NCBI RefSeq assembly: GCF_001700315.1
Contig: NZ_MASJ01000001.1
Coordinates: 1-64,000, forward strand
Direction: 5' to 3'
Source: Caryophanon tenue
GTDB taxonomy: Bacteria > Bacillota > Bacilli > Bacillales_A > Planococcaceae
DNA length: 64,000 bases
The position numbers and the translations under genes were made by a program. This document shows, in pieces, positions 54,396 to 63,040 of the stretch; position 1 is the stretch's first letter, and every line of letters starts with the position of its first letter. The notes beneath the pieces are model-generated. The model was not told the origin of the DNA. It ran no database searches and saw nothing but the letters and a program-made list of their open reading frames with translations.

Positions 54396-56576
54396 TATCG
54401 TCTGAGGCTGTAATTGAATTTCTAACGTATCGCCACCAAAAATCGGTTCATCAAAGCCGCAGCGTTCGCCGTTGCGTAAAATTGCAAATGTTCCTTTGAA
54501 ATCAGTAGGTAATTGCCACGATGAATAACGGAACACATCTTGGTATTGCCATGGTGAAGATTCTTTTTTCACCGTTGTGATGACTGCGCCACTCGGTACA
54601 GCGCTGTGTGTATCTATACGTACACCATTCATTGAGAAAGAGGTAATTGTACGATGTAATGACAACGCTTGTTGTTGGAAAGTGATATGAATGTGGTCTT
54701 CCAATACAATGTTTAGATAGTCTGCAATCATTTGAGCAGTTGGTGCGGCACTTAATGTTACTGATAACTGGTCACCATGTTGTAATGGGTAATTCGCTTT
54801 TACGCGTCGCTCATTTAATAAAAGCTGCGCTGAAAATTCCGGAATCGTTAATGGTTTCCCATCCAGCAGAATCATATATGGCTGTACTTGTTCTAGTATA
54901 CTTTGTTGAGCGGTTACCGTTAAAAAGTCAGCGATTGTATCAACAAGTGTAATCGCAACATGGTCATTTTGTTGTAGTACCGTTTCGAGTGATGCAGGCA
55001 CGTCATTGATGATAACAGTTGGTTCGAGTACATATTCACGTTGCTGAAAATGAATGACTTTTGCACGTGCTTCGTCGAGTAAATCTGCGACGCGAACAGT
55101 AGGTGTATGCCCACGTTGCCCTGGGTGTAATGTAATGCTATCACCTTGTCGAATAATCGCTTTCATCGACGCAGGTTGTCCATTAATGTGGACAGTAGCA
55201 GGTTCTCCACGCGTTCCAGGCAATGTCAGTGATTGGCCATTAAGCGTAATCAGCAGCGGTTCACCTTGTTCGCCATATAAATCATCTGCTGCGATATTGG
55301 CGGCAAGTAACGCATCAGATACAGTCATATCATGTACTTCAAATAAGCGAATAACGCGTTCATTGACCGTAATCGACATATAATGAATCGGTGCGCGTTT
55401 CGCTGCAATTGCGATACCAATAGGTGTCACAAGTTCTGGCGTCATTGGGATGGAGTCTGCATAGGTGATATTTTGTAGTGCTTTTAAGTCACGTACAGCG
55501 ACGCGGTTTGCTGGTAGTTGTAGTACATGTGCAAGTTCCGTTGTAATTGACGGTGTTAAACTACCACCACCAATTAACATCACTGCTTTTGGCGGTGTTT
55601 GCCCATTTAAGCGTAAAATTTCTTGTCCAATGGCAGTGGCTAAATGTTGGACAGCTGGCTGTAGGGTAGTGCATACTTCCTCGCGTGAAAATGTTTGGTC
55701 AAAGCCTAAAATATCTTGCAAAATAATGTTGTCATGCTGTGATAAGTCACGTTTTGCTTGTTCTGCGACGTGGAAATCGAGTAAATAATGGTCGCTGAGC
55801 GCTTCTGTAATTTCATCGCCAGCAGTTGGTACCATACCGTACGCTACAACTGTATCTTTATCGGTAATCGCAATATCCGATGTACCTGCACCAATATCGA
55901 CAAGTGCTACGTTTAAGCGACGCATCGATGGTGGTATGAGTACATTAATCGCAGCAATTGGTTCTAGTGTTAATGCTTCCATCTCCAAGCCTGCGCGTTT
56001 TAATGCAGCAAGCAATGATTCAACAACAACGCGCGGTAAAAAGGTCGCAATGACTTCAACCTGTGCTGTATCACCTTGTTGGTCAATTAAGCTGCCAATT
56101 TCATCTCCGTCCAAGCGATAGTAAAGTACTGAATAACCGACGCAGTAATAATGTGAGGAACTTTGTTGGCGCTTTTCGAGCAATGCTTGTTGCGCGTGTT
56201 GCACAGCCTGAAGCTCTAATCGATGTACATCCTCTTCGTCTAACACGTGCTGCTGACGAATATCAATCGTTGCAAGCCCTTGCTCCGTTTTCAGTGCACG
56301 TCCGGCAGCAGCGACACTGACAGAAGTAAAGCTGCCATGTTTATGTTCAAGTTGTTCTTTAATTTCTGTAATAAGCTGTGCGACAAATAGCACATTATGT
56401 ATTTGCCCATCGACCATCGCACGTTCCTTATGTTCTTTTGCTAATATATCAATGACATGAAATGTGTCACCGTGCTGTTCTAAAATAATACCGACGACTG
56501 AACGTGTGCCAATATCGAGTGCAAAAAGCTTTTGTGCAGAAGTACATGCAGCTGAGTAAGAAACATCAGTTGACAT
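54393..56576 (-). CDS. FtsA/PilM-like ATPase with a repeat-rich C-terminal extension
   Basis: A 727-residue protein. About 15-395 is an FtsA-type actin-like ATPase: phosphate-1 FALDIGTRSVVGII, the 1C-type insertion (about 70-190), phosphate-2 VALVDIGAGTSDIAI and adenosine loop AVMLIGGGSLTPSI. About 395-727 is an extension not present in standard FtsA (about 440 residues); it has several segments of the form NGx(n)GDxI/L, e.g. HINGQPASMKAIIRQGDSIT, VIINDVPASLETVLQQNDHV and NGERCGFDEPIFGGDTLEIQ, which suggests repeated small beta-domains. No C-terminal amphipathic membrane anchor was seen. It likely acts in division or envelope assembly. It lies where B. subtilis has ytxJ. ATG 56576 has AAGGA about eight bases upstream. 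Confidence 0.75.
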   Translation of the reverse strand: MSTDVSYSAACTSAQKLFALDIGTRSVVGIILEQHGDTFHVIDILAKEHKERAMVDGQIHNVLFVAQLITEIKEQLEHKHGSFTSVSVAAAGRALKTEQGLATIDIRQQHVLDEEDVHRLELQAVQHAQQALLEKRQQSSSHYYCVGYSVLYYRLDGDEIGSLIDQQGDTAQVEVIATFLPRVVVESLLAALKRAGLEMEALTLEPIAAINVLIPPSMRRLNVALVDIGAGTSDIAITDKDTVVAYGMVPTAGDEITEALSDHYLLDFHVAEQAKRDLSQHDNIILQDILGFDQTFSREEVCTTLQPAVQHLATAIGQEILRLNGQTPPKAVMLIGGGSLTPSITTELAHVLQLPANRVAVRDLKALQNITYADSIPMTPELVTPIGIAIAAKRAPIHYMSITVNERVIRLFEVHDMTVSDALLAANIAADDLYGEQGEPLLITLNGQSLTLPGTRGEPATVHINGQPASMKAIIRQGDSITLHPGQRGHTPTVRVADLLDEARAKVIHFQQREYVLEPTVIINDVPASLETVLQQNDHVAITLVDTIADFLTVTAQQSILEQVQPYMILLDGKPLTIPEFSAQLLLNERRVKANYPLQHGDQLSVTLSAAPTAQMIADYLNIVLEDHIHITFQQQALSLHRTITSFSMNGVRIDTHSAVPSGAVITTVKKESSPWQYQDVFRYSSWQLPTDFKGTFAILRNGERCGFDEPIFGGDTLEIQLQPQTI

Positions 56577-56754
56577 GAAGGCACATCCTTTCTTATAATA
56601 AATTAACAATACTATACTTCAATGCGTTGAAGCGCTAAATTAAAAAGCGTGACAATTCAAAAAATATCATGTATAATAAAATTATATATGAAAAATGTAT
56701 CACACATTAGCTTGTTAGGAAATGGTTTGATACGAGGAAGAGAGGGAAACGGTA

Positions 56755-57840
56755 ATGAATCAACAAGAGTTAGAAGTATTACGTTCACAGATTGATGGGT
56801 TAAACTTAGAGATTTTACGTTTAATCAATGAGCGTGCAGAAATCGTAGAGCAAATTGGTAAGATTAAAGAGAAACAAGGTGTGAACCGTTACGATCCTCT
56901 TCGTGAGCGTCATATGCTTGACTTATTAAAAGAGCATAACAATGGACCATTAAACCAGATGACAGTAGATTTCATCTTCAAGCAAATTTTCAAAACAGCA
57001 TTAAAGCAACTAGAAGCTGAGAAGAAGAAAGAATTACTTGTATCTCGTAAGAAAAAAGCAACAGATACAATCGTCAATGTAAATGGTGAATTAATTGGTC
57101 AAGGTGGCCCATCATTTGTATACGGCCCATGTGCAGTAGAGTCTTACGAACAAGTAGAAGCAGTTGCGAAATCAATTAGCGAAAAAGGCTTAAAACTAAT
57201 TCGCGGTGGTGCTTACAAGCCACGTACATCGCCATATGACTTCCAAGGCTTAGGCTTAGAAGGCTTAAAAATCTTAAAAGAAGTTGGGCAAAAACAAGGC
57301 TTAGGTGTTGTAACAGAAATCGTTACACCACGTGATTTAGAACAAGCGTTAGATTATATTGATGTGATTCAAATTGGCGCGCGTAACATGCAAAACTTCG
57401 AGTTATTAAAAGAAGCAGGTGCTACGAACAAGCCCGTATTATTAAAACGTGGTTTAGCAGCAACAATTGATGAATTTATTCATGCAGCAGAGTACATTAT
57501 GTCTAAAGGTAATGAAAATATCATTTTATGTGAGCGCGGTATTCGTACGTACGAAAAAGCGACACGTAACACATTAGATATCTCAGCTGTACCAATTTTA
57601 AAGCAAGAAACACATTTACCAGTAATGGTAGATGTAACGCACTCAACAGGTCGTCGTGACTTATTATTACCATGTGCAAAAGCAGCTATCGCAATTGGTG
57701 CGGATGGTGTGATGGCAGAGGTACACCCAGATCCATCAGTAGCATTATCTGACCAACAGCAACAAATGGATATTCCAACATTCGATGCGTTCCATGATGA
57801 GATTTTAAAATTCATGAAACAATACGAAGTAGCAAAATAA
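56755..57840 (+). CDS. aroA: Bifunctional chorismate mutase / DAHP synthase
   Basis: A 361-residue enzyme. Residues about 1-85 are an AroQ chorismate mutase ([20 protein letters not shown]), used mainly as a feedback sensor. About 95-361 are a type I-beta DAHP synthase starting aromatic synthesis from PEP and erythrose-4-phosphate: [44 protein letters not shown] and [13 protein letters not shown]. It is named aroA in B. subtilis (not EPSP synthase). It is upstream of ccpA in both. Confidence 0.96.
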   Translation: MNQQELEVLRSQIDGLNLEILRLINERAEIVEQIGKIKEKQGVNRYDPLRERHMLDLLKEHNNGPLNQMTVDFIFKQIFKTALKQLEAEKKKELLVSRKKKATDTIVNVNGELIGQGGPSFVYGPCAVESYEQVEAVAKSISEKGLKLIRGGAYKPRTSPYDFQGLGLEGLKILKEVGQKQGLGVVTEIVTPRDLEQALDYIDVIQIGARNMQNFELLKEAGATNKPVLLKRGLAATIDEFIHAAEYIMSKGNENIILCERGIRTYEKATRNTLDISAVPILKQETHLPVMVDVTHSTGRRDLLLPCAKAAIAIGADGVMAEVHPDPSVALSDQQQQMDIPTFDAFHDEILKFMKQYEVAK

Positions 57841-57850
57841 GCAAACCTGT

Positions 57851-57891
57851 AACAGCAAGTAGAGACTGCTCTCCGCTTGCTGTTTTTTTCG
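57851..57891 (+). terminator. Rho-independent terminator after aroA
   Basis: A 9-bp stem AACAGCAAG / CTTGCTGTT (57851-57859 with 57876-57884) and a T run. Confidence 0.88.
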
Positions 57892-57983
57892 TTGTCCCAT
57901 TTTTTTGAGAAGGACACATGACAAAATCCGAGTGAAATATAAGGGATTTGTGACAACTGGGCAAAATACTTGAAGAAATGATG

Positions 57984-57999
57984 TTGTTTTCGCTTTCAA
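57984..57999 (-). promoter_or_regulatory. cre site upstream of ccpA
   Basis: On the minus strand TTGAAAGCGAAAACAA fits the cre consensus WTGNAARCGNWWWCAW at all 16 positions. It lies just upstream of the probable ccpA -35, centred about 48 bases before the likely start point. This suggests CcpA autoregulation; sites so placed can activate or repress. Confidence 0.7.
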
Positions 58000-58003
58000 G
58001 CCA

Positions 58004-58033
58004 TTGAAAATAATACAGTGTATGTCGTATGAT
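58004..58033 (+). promoter_or_regulatory. Probable ccpA promoter
   Basis: TTGAAA (58004-58009), an 18-bp spacer and TATGAT (58028-58033), 38 bases before the ccpA start. Confidence 0.6.
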
Positions 58034-58070
58034 GAATACAGATAAAAGAGAGCAAAGGAGTTGAACGTCC

Positions 58071-59084
58071 TTGACTGTTACAATTTATGACGTTGCCCGC
58101 GAAGCAAATGTATCAATGGCAACGGTTTCACGTGTTGTAAATGGCAATCAAAATGTAAAGCCGGCAACGCGCAAAAAAGTATTAGAAGTGATTGAACGTT
58201 TAGAATACCGCCCGAATGCTGTAGCACGTGGGCTTGCAAGTAAAAAAACGACAACAGTTGGGGTAATTATTCCAGATATCGCGAATAACTTAACAGCTGA
58301 ATTAACTCGTGGTATTGAAGATATCGCAACGATGTATCATTACAATATCATTTTAGCGAACTCAGACCAAAGCGAAGATAAAGAGTTACAACTATTAGAT
58401 ACGATGCTTGGTAAGCAAGTAGATGGTGTTGTGATGATGTCAAATGAAGTAACCGATAAAATTAAGTTCGCACTTGAACATACATCTGTACCAATCGTAT
58501 TAGCAGGTTCAATTGAAAAGAATCATAACATTCCATCGGTTAATATTGACTACTACGAAGCTGCATATGAAGCAGTAAACCAGTTAATTGCGAACGGGCA
58601 TAAACGTATCGCATTCGTTTCAGGCTGCTTAACGTATACGGTAAACGGTCATTACAAGCTACGTGCTTATGAACAAGCATTAGCAGATGCTGGCTTATCG
58701 ACAGACTCAAATTTAATTTATGCAGAAGATGACCAATATGATGATGGTCTAGAGGCATGGTCAAAATTAAGCACAATTGAGAACCCACCAACAGCATTTT
58801 TTGCGGGCAATGATGAAATTGCAATCGGTTTAATTCATGGCGCACAAGATAATGGCGTCAATGTACCAGAGCAGATTGAAGTCATTAGCTTTGAAAATTC
58901 AAAGCTTGCACGTATGGTACGTCCACAGTTAACAAGTGTTGTGTTACCACTGTATGATATCGGTGCTGTTGCGATGCGTTTACTAACAAAATTAATGAAC
59001 AAAGAGCAAGTTGAAGAGACGAACGTGATTTTACCGCACCGTATTGAACAACGTCAATCCATAAAAACACCAGCACAACCATAA
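58071..59084 (+). CDS. ccpA: Catabolite control protein CcpA
   Basis: A 337-residue LacI-family regulator. The N-terminal HTH and hinge ([20 protein letters not shown] and [20 protein letters not shown]) are almost identical to B. subtilis CcpA as I remember it; the periplasmic-binding-like core binds HPr-Ser-P. Controls carbon catabolite repression and overflow metabolism at cre sites. The start is TTG 58071, ten bases after AAAGGAG, which gives the conserved N-terminus. A cre lies upstream. Its stop abuts repeat copy D, whose hairpin is its terminator. Confidence 0.95.
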   Translation: MTVTIYDVAREANVSMATVSRVVNGNQNVKPATRKKVLEVIERLEYRPNAVARGLASKKTTTVGVIIPDIANNLTAELTRGIEDIATMYHYNIILANSDQSEDKELQLLDTMLGKQVDGVVMMSNEVTDKIKFALEHTSVPIVLAGSIEKNHNIPSVNIDYYEAAYEAVNQLIANGHKRIAFVSGCLTYTVNGHYKLRAYEQALADAGLSTDSNLIYAEDDQYDDGLEAWSKLSTIENPPTAFFAGNDEIAIGLIHGAQDNGVNVPEQIEVISFENSKLARMVRPQLTSVVLPLYDIGAVAMRLLTKLMNKEQVEETNVILPHRIEQRQSIKTPAQP

Positions 59085-59186
59085 AAAGCATGTTTGCGAA
59101 ACGCGTCCGCTCTGTGGCGTAGCACAAAAAACAAAAAATATCCTTCAGCCGTTGTCGTTGCTGAAGGATATTTCTTTTTGTCTCAT
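59085..59186 (+). repeat. Dispersed intergenic repeat, copy D (short) with ccpA terminator
   Basis: Starting right at the ccpA stop, GCGAAACGCGTCCGCTCTGT (from 59095) matches copy A near 38908 at nearly every base, followed by the same hairpin (59136-59149 with 59160-59173) and TTTCTTTTTGTCTCA. It equals the last third of copy A and supplies the ccpA terminator. Confidence 0.75.
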
Positions 59187-59214
59187 GCTTTTTCCATTTC
59201 TGTCCGGAATTCTT

Positions 59215-60372
59215 TTATGAAGACTTTTTCGATAAAATATGCAAAGCCTTCTCCATCATTTGTGCATTCTTTTCATGAATTTCGGCTTTTCGCGGAATCG
59301 GTTCATATAAATCAGGTGGGTCCTCCCATGTCGGAATTAATGTAACCGGTGCTTCTGCTTGATATTTATGGAGCCACTCCGGCGCGATGGCCCCACTTGG
59401 ATACGGAATATCGTTCATCTCAAGCCACACATAGCTCCAAGCACGTGGCACCACTCGCCAAATATCATATCCACCACCGCCAACAGCAATCCAACGCCCA
59501 TCGCAATATTCATGCGCAAGCTTATGGGCAAGGTGAGGAATTTCTTTATACAAATTCATCGTGCCATATAAATGTGTTAACGGATCGAAATAGTGCGCAT
59601 CAGCCCCGTTTTGCGTAAGCACAACATCCGGCTTAAAATATTCGAAAATATCCCGCATCGAGCGCTCGTAAATTTCTAAAAAGGACTCATCCTCTGTAAA
59701 GGCATCAACAGGAAAGTTAAACGATGTGCCGTATCCTTCACCATTGCCACGCTCCGTTACTGCACCAGTGCCGGGAAATAAATAACGACCCGTTTCATGA
59801 ATAGATAATGTACATACATTGGGGTCGTCGTAAAAGCTCCATTGTACGCCATCACCGTGATGAGCGTCTGTATCGACATAGAGGACACGTGCATTGTATT
59901 TTTGTTGCATATATTTAATGGCAACACTACTGTCATTATAAATACAAAAGCCCGATGCACGTCCGCGGAAACCATGATGTAAGCCGCCACCTAAATTGAG
60001 TGCATGGCGTGATTTCCCTTGCATAACGCAATCGACAGCTGTCAACGTACCCCCAACAAGCTGTGCAGCCGCCTCATGCATATTTGGAAAAATCGGCGTG
60101 TCTTCTGTCCCAATGCCATAGTTCTCACATTGTGTATTGCTTAATAAACCGTGGCCTGCTTTTTTGACAATATCAATATATTTCGCATCATGTGCAAGTA
60201 ATAATTCTTCATCTGTAGCAATACGTGCAGGAATAATATCTTCAGGTTGCAACGCATTGAGTGTGTGTAATAAGTCCATCGTTAACGTTAAGCGTTTATG
60301 ATTAAATGGGTGAGAATCAGAAAATTTATAACTGAGCTGTTCAGGTGAATAGACGAAATACGCATTGCGCAT
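59215..60372 (-). CDS. acuC: Acetoin utilisation protein AcuC, histone-deacetylase family
   Basis: A 385-residue zinc deacetylase. ALNLGGGLHHGFRGRASGFC and YVDTDAHHGDGVQWSFYDD hold the catalytic His pair and zinc-binding Asp/His; QNGADAHYFDPLTHL and VGGGGYDIWRVVPRAW complete the site. In B. subtilis AcuC removes the acetyl group that AcuA puts on acetyl-CoA synthetase AcsA. ATG 60372 overlaps the acuB stop by one base (TAATG); nine residues upstream are rejected. The acsA gene is not adjacent here. Confidence 0.95.
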   Translation of the reverse strand: MRNAYFVYSPEQLSYKFSDSHPFNHKRLTLTMDLLHTLNALQPEDIIPARIATDEELLLAHDAKYIDIVKKAGHGLLSNTQCENYGIGTEDTPIFPNMHEAAAQLVGGTLTAVDCVMQGKSRHALNLGGGLHHGFRGRASGFCIYNDSSVAIKYMQQKYNARVLYVDTDAHHGDGVQWSFYDDPNVCTLSIHETGRYLFPGTGAVTERGNGEGYGTSFNFPVDAFTEDESFLEIYERSMRDIFEYFKPDVVLTQNGADAHYFDPLTHLYGTMNLYKEIPHLAHKLAHEYCDGRWIAVGGGGYDIWRVVPRAWSYVWLEMNDIPYPSGAIAPEWLHKYQAEAPVTLIPTWEDPPDLYEPIPRKAEIHEKNAQMMEKALHILSKKSS

Positions 60373-61016
60373 TACAGCACACCCGGTACATTCGGCCACA
60401 ACACATTGAAGCCTTTTTCGCGTAGCTCCGTAATAACCGGAAGCGGATTGAGCATTTGTACGCGAATCGATAAAATTTTTGCTGATTCATCATTTCGGTC
60501 ATCATAAACAAGGACGCTTAATACATTAGCTTTATGACTAGCAATTACGTTTGTGACTTCGCTTAATACACCCGGTGTATCATTGACACGAATTTCGAGT
60601 TTTGAGCCCGGTTCATTCGCGCCGGTCATTTCAATATAAACATCCAGTAAATCATTCGTGGTAATGACACCAACGAGCTGCCCATTTGTCACGATTGGAA
60701 TATAGCCAATACGTGCTTCGTAAAAAATAAGGGCAATTTCTTCGACAAAATCAAGTGGATGTGCGGTGATTGGCTCACGAATCAAAACATGTGTAATGGG
60801 CTCTTGATAGACTGGTGAATCGGGCACATTTGATAAATAAGACGGCAATGCTTCTTTAATATCACGCTCAGACACAATCCCTAAAAATGTACCATCTTCA
60901 TCTAAAACATTTAAATGACGAACCCCTCTTTCGCGCATTACTTCACGCGCTTCCGTCATCGTAATCGTTGGTAAAACCGTAACTAACTCTTTTTGCATAA
61001 TTTGTTCAACAATCAC
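60372..61016 (-). CDS. acuB: Acetoin utilisation protein AcuB (CBS-ACT)
   Basis: A 214-residue protein with two CBS domains (about 1-60 and 75-130: RHLNVLDEDGTFLGIVSERD and PLDFVEEIALIFYEARIGYI) and a C-terminal ACT domain (about 138-210, LEIRVNDTPGVLSEVTNVI). It probably senses adenine nucleotides and tunes the AcuA/AcuC cycle. GTG start at 61016, eight bases after AAGGGG. It shares the AcuABC operon. Confidence 0.94.
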   Translation of the reverse strand: MIVEQIMQKELVTVLPTITMTEAREVMRERGVRHLNVLDEDGTFLGIVSERDIKEALPSYLSNVPDSPVYQEPITHVLIREPITAHPLDFVEEIALIFYEARIGYIPIVTNGQLVGVITTNDLLDVYIEMTGANEPGSKLEIRVNDTPGVLSEVTNVIASHKANVLSVLVYDDRNDESAKILSIRVQMLNPLPVITELREKGFNVLWPNVPGVL

Positions 61017-61045
61017 AACTATACACCCCTTAGTATAATAATACG

Positions 61046-61678
61046 TTAATGATGAAAGCGACTGCGGAATCGTAAACGGTCGAAGCGCTCAAGCGTATCT
61101 GTTTGAACATTTTTGCCGATACGCGCCATTAAGCAGTTTGCAGGATGACTATTAATTTCTGGGTCGTCTGTTGCAAATTCTTCAAAGTTGACGGTTTTCA
61201 TCATACGTTCCATCATTTTACGATACTCCCACACAGTACGATTTGTACCTTTTAAATCCCAATGCCAATAATATTCAGTTGTAATGACTAAATAGTCTTC
61301 CATTGCTTCATCTGCAAATGAAATGTCGAGCAATGCACGCCCGACACCACCGCCTCGTACATCATTGACCACCTCAATTGCACCGAGTTCAATCATATTG
61401 TCGATACGATCTTGTGCCCAGCGTTCAAGCGGGTCAGGATATAAATACGTCACATATCCAAGTAATAATTGTTCTTGACGTGCGACAATAATACGTCCTT
61501 CAGGCAGAGCGGCGATACCAATAAGTGCTTTTTGCTGCTGTTCAGGCGGGCGAAATGCTTTCAGTCCCTCATGAAATGTGTACGACGCAATATCATCAGG
61601 TGAGACAGGTCCTTCAATCGTGACAGGACCCATTGATGTTTCAACAGTTTTTGAATAAAACGTTTTAATATGCTCCAT
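61046..61678 (-). CDS. acuA: Protein N-acetyltransferase AcuA
   Basis: A 210-residue GNAT acetyltransferase that acetylates a lysine of acetyl-CoA synthetase and switches it off. The acetyl-CoA loop region is VNDVRGGGVGRALLDISFAD (after IELGAIEV), and TEYYWHWDLKGTNRTVWEYR plus ATDDPEINSHPANCLMARIG match AcuA. ATG 61678 gives the conserved MEHIKTFYSK start; GGTGGTGG lies about five bases upstream. A TATAAT (61714-61709, minus) lies before it. It is the first gene of the acu operon and diverges from argC. Confidence 0.95.
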   Translation of the reverse strand: MEHIKTFYSKTVETSMGPVTIEGPVSPDDIASYTFHEGLKAFRPPEQQQKALIGIAALPEGRIIVARQEQLLLGYVTYLYPDPLERWAQDRIDNMIELGAIEVVNDVRGGGVGRALLDISFADEAMEDYLVITTEYYWHWDLKGTNRTVWEYRKMMERMMKTVNFEEFATDDPEINSHPANCLMARIGKNVQTDTLERFDRLRFRSRFHH

Positions 61679-61854
61679 ATGACCACCACCGGATAGATTA
61701 TAAGAAACATTATACAGTATATTTTTGTGTAAAAGAGAATTTTTTGACAAAGTGTTTCGAGATATTTTGGAGAATGTGAAGAAGTTATGTACAGCAATAA
61801 TGTGATTACGACAAATTTGACTTGAAAATGAGAGTTTTTTCTAAAAATTTGATA

Positions 61855-61937
61855 AACAAATAAAAATTCAATTGACTTAATAAATATACATGTATATAAT
61901 TTCTCTATTATCATTTTATTCAGAGAATAAATAAATG
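61855..61937 (+). promoter_or_regulatory. argC promoter with two ARG-box-like sites
   Basis: The promoter is TTGACT (61872-61877), an exact 17-bp spacer and TATAAT (61895-61900). Directly before the -35, AACAAATAAAAATTCAAT (61855-61872) fits 15 of 18 positions of the AhrC/ArgR ARG box as I remember it (CATGAATAAAAATKCAAK). A second, dyad-like site, CATTTTATTCAGAGAATAAA followed by TAAATG (61912-61937), lies just downstream of the start point. Two boxes bracketing the promoter fit hexameric ArgR binding. Confidence 0.7.
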
Positions 61938-61989
61938 GACGGTTTTATAAAGAGTAGCATATACATAAGGACATGGAGGTTATTAGGAC

Positions 61990-63024
61990 ATGAAAGCAGG
62001 TATTATCGGCGCGACAGGTTATGGCGGTTTAGAGTTAATTCGTTTTTTACATCAGCATCCAGAAGTTTCTTCACTACAGTTATTTTCATCTTCTGAAGCG
62101 GGGGAATCCTTTTCAGCAAAGTACGGTCATTTACAAGGCATTCAAGATGCACCAATGGAAGCTATTGACGAAGCAACGATTGCTTCATTAGATGTCGTAT
62201 TTGCAAGTACTCCAGCAGGTGTAACGAGTAAATTATTCCCAAGCTTAGTTGATAAAGGTGCGAAACTGATTGATTTATCGGGCGATTTTCGTTTGCAAAA
62301 CCGTGCTGCCTATGAGCAGTGGTACGGTAAGGGCGCAGCGCCACAAGACGTATTACAAAAAAGTGTCTATGGCTTAACGGAGTGGCACGCAGATGCTGTT
62401 AAAGATGCAGCACTTGTCGCCAACCCGGGATGTTATCCAACAGCAGTATTACTATCATTATTACCACTTATTAAACATAAACTAATTGACCCAAGCTTTT
62501 TAGTCATTGATGCGAAAAGTGGTGTATCTGGCGCAGGAAACAAACCATCACAAGGCACGCATTATAGTGAAACAAATGAAAATTTTTCTATTTATAAGGT
62601 GAATAAACATCAGCATATTCCTGAAATCGAGCAAGCGATTTCAATGTTTGCAGGTGCAGATGTGGCGATTACATTCAATACACATTTAGTGCCGATGACA
62701 CGCGGGATTTTAGCAACGAGCTATGCGCAAGTACAGCCGGGTGTTACGCAAGCACAACTTGTCGCATGTTTACAAGAAACATATGCACAGCATAAATTTG
62801 TGCGCGTAGTGACGGACGTAAATGCAATTGGCACAAACCGCGTAAAAGGTTCAAACTATTGTGATGTGTTTGTACAATTAGATGAACGTACAGGACGCGC
62901 AACGATTGTCGGTGTTATTGATAATTTAGTAAAAGGCGCTGCAGGGCAAGCAATTCAAAATATGAACGTACAGTGTGGCTTGGATGAATCGACAGGTTTA
63001 GATGTCGTGCCACTATTTATTTAA
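61990..63024 (+). CDS. argC: N-acetyl-gamma-glutamyl-phosphate reductase
   Basis: A 344-residue NADPH-dependent reductase, the third step of arginine synthesis. GIIGATGYGGLELIRFL is the nucleotide-binding motif; VANPGCYPTAVLLSLLPL holds the catalytic Cys (near 147), and HTHLVPMTRGIL-like FNTHLVPMTRGILATSYAQV the late His. GGAGG precedes the ATG. First gene of the arginine operon, followed 16 bases later by argJ. Confidence 0.97.
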   Translation: MKAGIIGATGYGGLELIRFLHQHPEVSSLQLFSSSEAGESFSAKYGHLQGIQDAPMEAIDEATIASLDVVFASTPAGVTSKLFPSLVDKGAKLIDLSGDFRLQNRAAYEQWYGKGAAPQDVLQKSVYGLTEWHADAVKDAALVANPGCYPTAVLLSLLPLIKHKLIDPSFLVIDAKSGVSGAGNKPSQGTHYSETNENFSIYKVNKHQHIPEIEQAISMFAGADVAITFNTHLVPMTRGILATSYAQVQPGVTQAQLVACLQETYAQHKFVRVVTDVNAIGTNRVKGSNYCDVFVQLDERTGRATIVGVIDNLVKGAAGQAIQNMNVQCGLDESTGLDVVPLFI

Positions 63025-63040
63025 GGAGGATTTTTAAATC

